Positions 62,173 to 64,000 of a DNA stretch of 64,000 bases are shown in pieces. The position numbers and the translations under genes were made by a program. Positions within the stretch are counted from its first letter, which is position 1; each line of letters begins with the position of its first letter. The stretch is from Bacteroides caccae (GTDB taxonomy: Bacteria > Bacteroidota > Bacteroidia > Bacteroidales > Bacteroidaceae): positions 1,612,001 to 1,676,000 of the forward strand of contig NZ_CP022412.2 of the NCBI RefSeq assembly GCF_002222615.2, written 5' to 3'. The notes below the pieces were generated by a model that made no database searches, was not told the origin of the DNA, and saw only the letters and a list, made by a program, of their open reading frames with translations.

Positions 62173-63006
62173 ATGAAAACTTTCAATAATTCCTATCGGA
62201 AAAAAGGCTCTATTGCTTTAGTAATTGTGCTATCCACTGTTGCGGTGTTTCTTCTTGCTAGAGCTTATGTTTTGAGGAAACATCACTCTACTCTTGATTA
62301 TTTTAACAATGTCAAGTATGTTTCAACGTTTGATTGTCCGGATAATATTGAGTTTGACAAACTGAAGCAATGGTTTTGCCCCGATACTGTAGATTGGGAT
62401 AATTACGATAAGAATTACCCATGTTATGTTTCAGACATCAAGTATCATGGTCAAAAGTCTGTTAGTTATAGTAAGTCTAAGTTGACAAATGCCGTACAAT
62501 TAGATGCTTGGCTCCAATTTAGAACAGTAAGTATGGTTGAATACAATTGCTTCAAAGTGAGAGCGAACCTACATGAGTATGTGTATGGTGAATTGAAAAC
62601 AACATTGTTGGAAATTAATACTGTAGATTGGAATGTGACACATGAACGTACTGAACGTTTTCAAGACTTAGTAATAAAAGATTTTCCTCTTAAAGAGGTA
62701 ATAGGATATGTATATAATGGCTACAAGCAGCCTGGCTTATACTTCTTTTTTGATATTGATGATGAAAACATATTGCTTTATTACTATAAAGACATCGAAT
62801 CTTTTATATTTTCGAACATAGGCAAATTATATTTGAATGACGAGCATCTCAAATCAGACTTTGGAGAATGGTTAGCATGTCTGCCGCTTGAAAATGTTGA
62901 CCGTAAGTGGAAACGATTGCTTACAATCATTAGTTCGGAGATTGGTAATAGTCAATTTTATAAGATGAAAATTAAAAAGAGTGACTTCTTAAAATACTGC
63001 TATTGA
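62173..63006 (+). CDS. single-pass membrane orphan protein
   Basis: This 277-residue protein has one N-terminal membrane helix (about 13-32: SIALVIVLSTVAVFLLARAY) after a basic cytoplasmic tail. The remainder is presumably periplasmic, with several aromatic strands (DWDNYDKNYPCYVSDIKY, YKQPGLYFFFDID) and a few Cys. It is not recognised. It is the last gene of the island, about 80 bp before the right subterminal repeat. Cargo genes at the end of such islands are often recently acquired. Confidence 0.62.
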   Translation: MKTFNNSYRKKGSIALVIVLSTVAVFLLARAYVLRKHHSTLDYFNNVKYVSTFDCPDNIEFDKLKQWFCPDTVDWDNYDKNYPCYVSDIKYHGQKSVSYSKSKLTNAVQLDAWLQFRTVSMVEYNCFKVRANLHEYVYGELKTTLLEINTVDWNVTHERTERFQDLVIKDFPLKEVIGYVYNGYKQPGLYFFFDIDDENILLYYYKDIESFIFSNIGKLYLNDEHLKSDFGEWLACLPLENVDRKWKRLLTIISSEIGNSQFYKMKIKKSDFLKYCY

Positions 63007-63089
63007 TTTTAATCATACTATAAACTAGCAGACAATACTAATATGGTCTAATAATTATTGCCACCTTTATTCATACTTATTCTAGTATA

Positions 63090-63113
63090 GTGTTCCAAAT
63101 GTGTTCCACTAAA
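63090..63113. repeat. right subterminal repeat with tandem GTGTTCCA units
   Basis: Identical to 54888-54911 over 24 bases and in the same orientation, just inside the right end of the island. Confidence 0.65.
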
Positions 63114-63117
63114 AAAT

Positions 63118-63153
63118 AAATCAGCCACTTACTTAGTTGTAAATGGCTGATTT
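63118..63153 (-). terminator. island-borne terminator for tRNA-Pro
   Basis: AAATCAGCCA pairs with TGGCTGATTT across 16 bases. On the minus strand it follows the tRNA-Pro 3' end by 8 bases and replaces the original terminator at 54698-54725 that the insertion moved away. Confidence 0.65.
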
Positions 63154-63160
63154 CCAGTAG

Positions 63161-63234
63161 TCGGGATGACAAGATTCGAACTTGCGACCACACGCCCCCC
63201 AGACGCGTACTCTACCGGGCTGAGCTACATCCCG
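63161..63234 (-). tRNA. tRNA-Pro (anticodon GGG)
   Basis: 74 bases fold as a complete cloverleaf: acceptor CGGGATG/CATCCCG, D arm GCTC/GAGT, anticodon stem CGCGT/GCGTG with loop CTGGGGG (anticodon GGG, Pro codons CCC/CCU), T arm GCAAG/CTTGT with loop TTCGAAT, discriminator A. CCA is not encoded. The 3' half is the attachment site of the island to the left and is restored intact by the island's right end. Confidence 0.95.
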
Positions 63235-63245
63235 AATTGCGGTTG

Positions 63246-63276
63246 CAAAAGTACTGATTAATTTTTAAATAGCAAA
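63246..63276 (-). promoter_or_regulatory. promoter of tRNA-Pro
   Basis: On the minus strand TTTG (63273-63276) and TACTTTTG (63246-63253) are 19 bp apart, a full Bacteroides promoter match. Transcription would begin a few bases before the mature 5' end. Confidence 0.7.
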
Positions 63277-63859
63277 TAATTTGCTTGATTTTTGTTTTAT
63301 CAATTCACTTGAATAAGGTTTCTAACTGTTATAGAGCTAAAAGAATGAGGCTCGGTGAAGATAGGGATGACAAAGTATTGCGCAGCTTCTTCAGACTTGC
63401 CGTAAACCAATTGTTGGACATTAGGAGAAAAGTTCCTCTCCATTCATAGTAAACTTCCAATTATCAAGAAACAAAGTTGTTTTTCATTAATTGCAATCTA
63501 TAAATGCAAGTTCCGTTTATAGTTTGTTCCAGTGCACAATCAGTTTAGTATCAATTAATGGCAAGTTTACTGTCAATCAGAAAGAAATTTGTTGTTAATA
63601 GATGAGTTGCTATATACCTGTTCTCATACGTGCGGCATTAGCTATTTCTTTGTTTTTGAATGCCATAAAAAACTTTTCTGTTTATAATAAATCTAAATAC
63701 AGACTGGGGTAAAGAACTAAGGGAGGGGCGTTTTGTTTATAAAATAATGCAAATAATTAGTATGTAATTTCCTCTGTATAATACTTTATTTCCTTTTTTA
63801 ACGAATGGTAAATTTGGATATTATACATTTGTGGAAAGTCTTTAAGAGAGAGGTGATAA
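63277..63859. other. intergenic region without a recognisable gene
   Basis: About 580 bases between tRNA-Pro and the last gene. No supportable ORF or RNA was found. The only signal is TACATTTG at 63824-63831, a -7 box 28 bp before the next start codon. Confidence 0.5.
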
Positions 63860-64000
63860 ATGCAAAACAACAAAAACAAAGAAACGTTAGAGATATATGT
63901 CTTAGGTGACGATTTCAAGTATTATGAGAATCTGAAGTATCTTCCTTTAACTTCTTATCCTTCTAATATTCAATCAGCTTTGATTGTATATAGTTTGAGA
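63860..64000 (+). CDS. partial gene, start only, unidentified
   Basis: The frame starts at ATG 63860 (MQNNKNKETLEIYVLGDDF) and runs open to the window end for 47 codons. A -7 box lies 28 bp upstream, and GAGAGAGGTG precedes the ATG as a possible ribosome-binding site. The 47 residues are soluble and contain no motif that identifies a family. Confidence 0.6.
   Translation, partial: MQNNKNKETLEIYVLGDDFKYYENLKYLPLTSYPSNIQSALIVYSLR

Larger units (their letters stand above)
54738..63159. mobile_element. genomic island integrated in tRNA-Pro(GGG)
   Basis: The 8.4-kb, markedly AT-rich block lies between two copies of a 44-bp tRNA-Pro 3' segment. It contains an integrase near the left end, an excisionase-like HTH protein, a DUF6291-like protein, a BT4734/primase-like protein, a structured RNA with a PD-(D/E)XK nuclease, and three orphan genes. 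A second pair of direct repeats with GTGTTCCA units (54888-54911 and 63090-63113) lies just inside both ends. No mobilization or structural phage genes are seen, so it is a satellite-like or degenerate integrative element. Confidence 0.85.

Overview
The window is chromosomal DNA from a Bacteroides species, most like the B. thetaiotaomicron / B. ovatus / B. xylanisolvens group. The signs are Bacteroides -7 promoter boxes (TAnnTTTG, several with a TTTG about 20 bp upstream), weak Shine-Dalgarno sequences in the core genes, outer-membrane TonB receptors, and gene families and order typical of the genus (fmt-rpe-comEC, thrA-homoserine kinase-thrC, a TPP-riboswitch thiamine uptake operon, queA next to tRNA-Pro). 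No rRNA operon, CRISPR array or prophage structural gene is visible.

Layout. 1-3.5 kb: a Sua5/YciO protein, a ClC channel and fmt. 3.5-12.8 kb: a mobilizable element of about 9.3 kb inserted between fmt and rpe and flanked by a 13-bp direct repeat. It carries a tyrosine recombinase, a frameshifted accessory gene, a structured non-coding region (probable oriT), a short MobV relaxase, a His-Xaa-Ser (HXS) peptide-maturation operon (hxsD-hxsB-hxsC-hxsA) behind a structured leader, and a convergent AT-rich three-gene operon (a TIGR04255-family protein plus two orphan proteins). 12.8-26.6 kb: rpe, comEC, nrnA-like, a DUF4827 lipoprotein, a phosphoglucomutase-family enzyme, a TonB receptor with a divergent lipoprotein, a LuxR-type regulator, an FAD oxidoreductase with an in-frame insertion, and radA. 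26.8-27.6 kb: an ansA pseudogene. 27.7-33 kb: the threonine operon with a leader peptide rich in Thr codons. 33.1-36.8 kb: the thiamine operon under a TPP riboswitch. 36.9-41 kb: MscS, metY, Lrp and IclR regulators. 41-51.3 kb: an uncharacterised extracytoplasmic haem c / beta-propeller cluster with its own CcsBA cytochrome c assembly protein. 51.5-54.6 kb: an acetyltransferase, glutathione peroxidase, NUDIX hydrolase and queA.

54.7-63.2 kb is a second, AT-rich genomic island of about 8.4 kb inserted in the 3' half of tRNA-Pro(GGG), marked by a 44-bp direct repeat. It holds an integrase, an excisionase-like HTH protein, a DUF6291-like protein, a BT4734/primase-like protein, a highly structured untranslated RNA with a predicted pseudoknot directly in front of a stand-alone PD-(D/E)XK nuclease (PGN_0703-like), and three orphan proteins. 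The window ends in chromosomal DNA with the first codons of an unidentified gene.

Best candidates for something new: (i) the pseudoknotted RNA plus lone nuclease in the tRNA-Pro island; (ii) the mobile HXS operon and its leader RNA together with the convergent TIGR04255 operon; (iii) the cytochrome c / HzsA-like / SUMF1 / chorismatase-like cluster at 41-51 kb. All positions were read by eye; family names come from motif recognition, not from a search.
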